Source: Bryobacterales bacterium (GTDB lineage: Bacteria > Acidobacteriota > Terriglobia > Bryobacterales > Bryobacteraceae). From it: 6,049 nt of DNA. Under the pieces are notes generated by a model. That model made no database searches, was not told the origin of the DNA, and was given only the letters and a program-made list of their open reading frames with translations. Positions 5,601 to 6,049 of this stretch are shown here, one piece after another. The stretch's first letter is position 1; every line of letters begins with the position of its first letter. The DNA is taken from positions 1-6,049 of the forward strand of contig JANXQZ010000176.1 of the NCBI GenBank assembly GCA_025353235.1, read 5' to 3'. The position numbers and the translations under genes were made by a program.

Positions 5601-6049
5601 ATAGTCGATCGCTATAAGGTCGAGGAGATCGAAAAGGCCGCCGATGCCGTGGTGTGGTGTTCGGATCAGGCGCCCGGATTCCAGCCAACGCGGCCTGGTG
5701 ATAAGGCTTTCGTTGGCAACATCGTGCAAGCCATGGTTGCCTATGGACGAGGCGAACTGGGCGAGATCCCGATTTCGTTGAGTGAAGTGGATCGGCTGGT
5801 CGCCATCGGCTCGGACGGGATGATGCGAGCGGTCGCTCACGCACGTCATGGGGTGCTCGCTCCCTATTTGAATCCTGCCCATAAAGGGATTGGCAGCATC
5901 AACTCGCCCATGCAGTGCATGATGAAGGAGATCTGCGCACAGTGTCTGCAGCAGCATAAGGATCCAATTACCGGCGAGGAGATTGTGGTCTTCTCGTGCT
6001 TCAATCAGGATCAGTCTCTGGATCGGGTCGACTTTGACAATCTGCGATC
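2631..6049 (+). CDS. Giant iron-sulfur flavoprotein: GltD/NfnL-like module fused to PyrK/NfnS-like FNR module (3' end off the right edge)
   Basis: Predicted cytoplasmic multi-cofactor oxidoreductase moving electrons between NAD(P)H, two flavins and Fe-S clusters. The frame has no stop for 1139 codons and is open at the edge. Residues 1-240 are mostly helical and unassigned. The GltD-like part carries C247-x2-C250-x7-C258-x22-C281-P and then C321-x2-C324-x3-C328 with E342, equivalent to the two [4Fe-4S] sites of GltD, dihydropyrimidine dehydrogenase and NfnL. It also carries FAD fingerprint GLGPAG (387-392), GGVAEYGI (455-462), NAD(P)H fingerprint GGGLTAVDTA (565-574), YRRR (656-659), AAGTQPN (734-740) and the FAD-binding GD (796-797). 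From about 844 comes an FNR-like domain: GQFYRL (876-881), nucleotide site GGGLGN (960-965), GSDGMM (1060-1065), and a [2Fe-2S]-type C1096-x5-C1102-x2-C1105-x17-C1123. There is no signal peptide or membrane segment. Probably only a few tens of residues are missing. Partners and substrate are unknown; the module calls are firm, electron bifurcation is inference. Confidence 0.9.
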   Translation, partial: MDHPRNPLALAFDFAFEDLYCQEGLARLDGVFIEHLKASDLSLFNRLMTARASVDSTPSKEHSELIIELAPYLEDFVGELFSISAEIRALQTRHDQAAPLYTIKRKFVQRKALSGMTKERAEQIDGPALADRFEERSGEPLTERSFAEHVSVWLEGEQDYPQELAEAAQYAAWATLSDAGKAKHKQGIVFKTPQKLDLMHLVPVETIQIGGISRFRLPEHDWRHREGFALTDPGMDLTHALDQASYCIKCHHQAKDSCRTGLKEKNGDFKKSVFGVTLAGCPLDEKISEMNVVKQKGNTIGALAIVTIDNPMTAGTGHRICNDCMKACVYQKQEPVDIPQVETRTLKDVLDLPWGFEIYSLLTRWNPLNFVRPVPRLPSGYKVLVAGLGPAGFTLAHHLMNDGHVVVGIDGLKIEPLPEQVSGVDPHGRRTGFRPIRDIAELWEPLDDRVMAGFGGVAEYGITVRWDKNFLKVIRLLLERRKEFSMFGGVRFGGTITIDSAFELGFDHIALCAGAGRPTVIPMKNGLTKGVRQASDFLMALQLTGAGKTNSVANLQIRMPVVVIGGGLTAVDTATESMAYYPLQVEKFLDRFDKLVADKSEREVRAGWTPEETETADEFLSHARAIRVERRHAARDGRKPDLIGLMNLWGGVTLAYRRRLVDSPSYTLNHEEVAKALEEGVQFAECLNPLAVDVDHYGAAVALQLKQLQYEPEMSKMVPTGEIMTLPARSILVAAGTQPNTVLGREDPANVFLDGRYFQAVDEEGNAVKPEKLAKPSVARVLMSVRADGRGISFFGDLHPSFAGNVVKAMGGAKQGYPVVSHFLARRAPGEPKPEQLTAQLNDELRATVTQVIRLTPNIVEVVVRAPMAARAFKPGQFYRLQNFETLAGQVKGTTLAMEGLALTGASVDYEKGLLSTIVLEMGGSSDLCALLKPGEPVILMGPTGTATETPAGETALLVGGGLGNAVLFSIGQTLRANGSRVIYFAGYKKIVDRYKVEEIEKAADAVVWCSDQAPGFQPTRPGDKAFVGNIVQAMVAYGRGELGEIPISLSEVDRLVAIGSDGMMRAVAHARHGVLAPYLNPAHKGIGSINSPMQCMMKEICAQCLQQHKDPITGEEIVVFSCFNQDQSLDRVDFDNLR

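Noticed and set aside
5376..5957. 193-residue minus-strand open frame, and a second overlapping one at 5425-5844
   Set aside because: Both lie opposite the FNR-like domain and show no motifs; shadows of the coding strand.

Overview
The window reads as ordinary chromosomal DNA from a moderately GC-rich bacterium. My best guess is an Acidobacteriota member (Terriglobales or Koribacter-like). This rests on the style of the GMC oxidoreductase start and on the gene mix, recalled from memory and not searched, so treat the taxon as a hypothesis. There is no mobile element, rRNA, tRNA or CRISPR array. The DNA is almost fully coding: the only non-coding stretches are about 60 bp (967-1026), 1 bp (1619) and 61 bp (2570-2630).

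Left part (1-1618): a GMC-family flavoprotein oxidoreductase is read leftwards from 966 and leaves the window before its C-terminal half. Divergently, a small gene pair is read rightwards, a DUF4160 protein and a DUF2442 protein. The DUF4160 reading frame is broken by what looks like one extra base at 1060. The family N-terminus, starting at 1027, is therefore in a different frame from the rest (1067-1297).

Middle (1620-2569): a two-gene leftward operon holds a TrmJ-type SPOUT tRNA 2'-O-methyltransferase with a TTG start. It is followed, with a 4-base GTGA stop/start overlap, by a 75-residue protein with a predicted ferredoxin-like (HMA-like) fold but no metal-binding CxxC. Its stop lies one base from the stop of the convergent DUF2442 gene.

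Right part (2631-6049): one very large rightward gene is open for 1139 codons and still open at the window edge. It joins (i) a helical N-terminal region of about 240 residues that I do not recognise, (ii) a GltD/NfnL-like module with two Cys motifs for [4Fe-4S] clusters, an FAD fingerprint and an NAD(P)H fingerprint, and (iii) an FNR/PyrK/NfnS-like flavin reductase module ending in a four-cysteine motif of the [2Fe-2S] type. This is the domain inventory of the electron-bifurcating NfnAB (NfnSL) complex on one chain, with extra inserts. It is the most interesting object here. Its promoter region is shared with trmJ and contains overlapping extended -10 elements and an imperfect palindrome.
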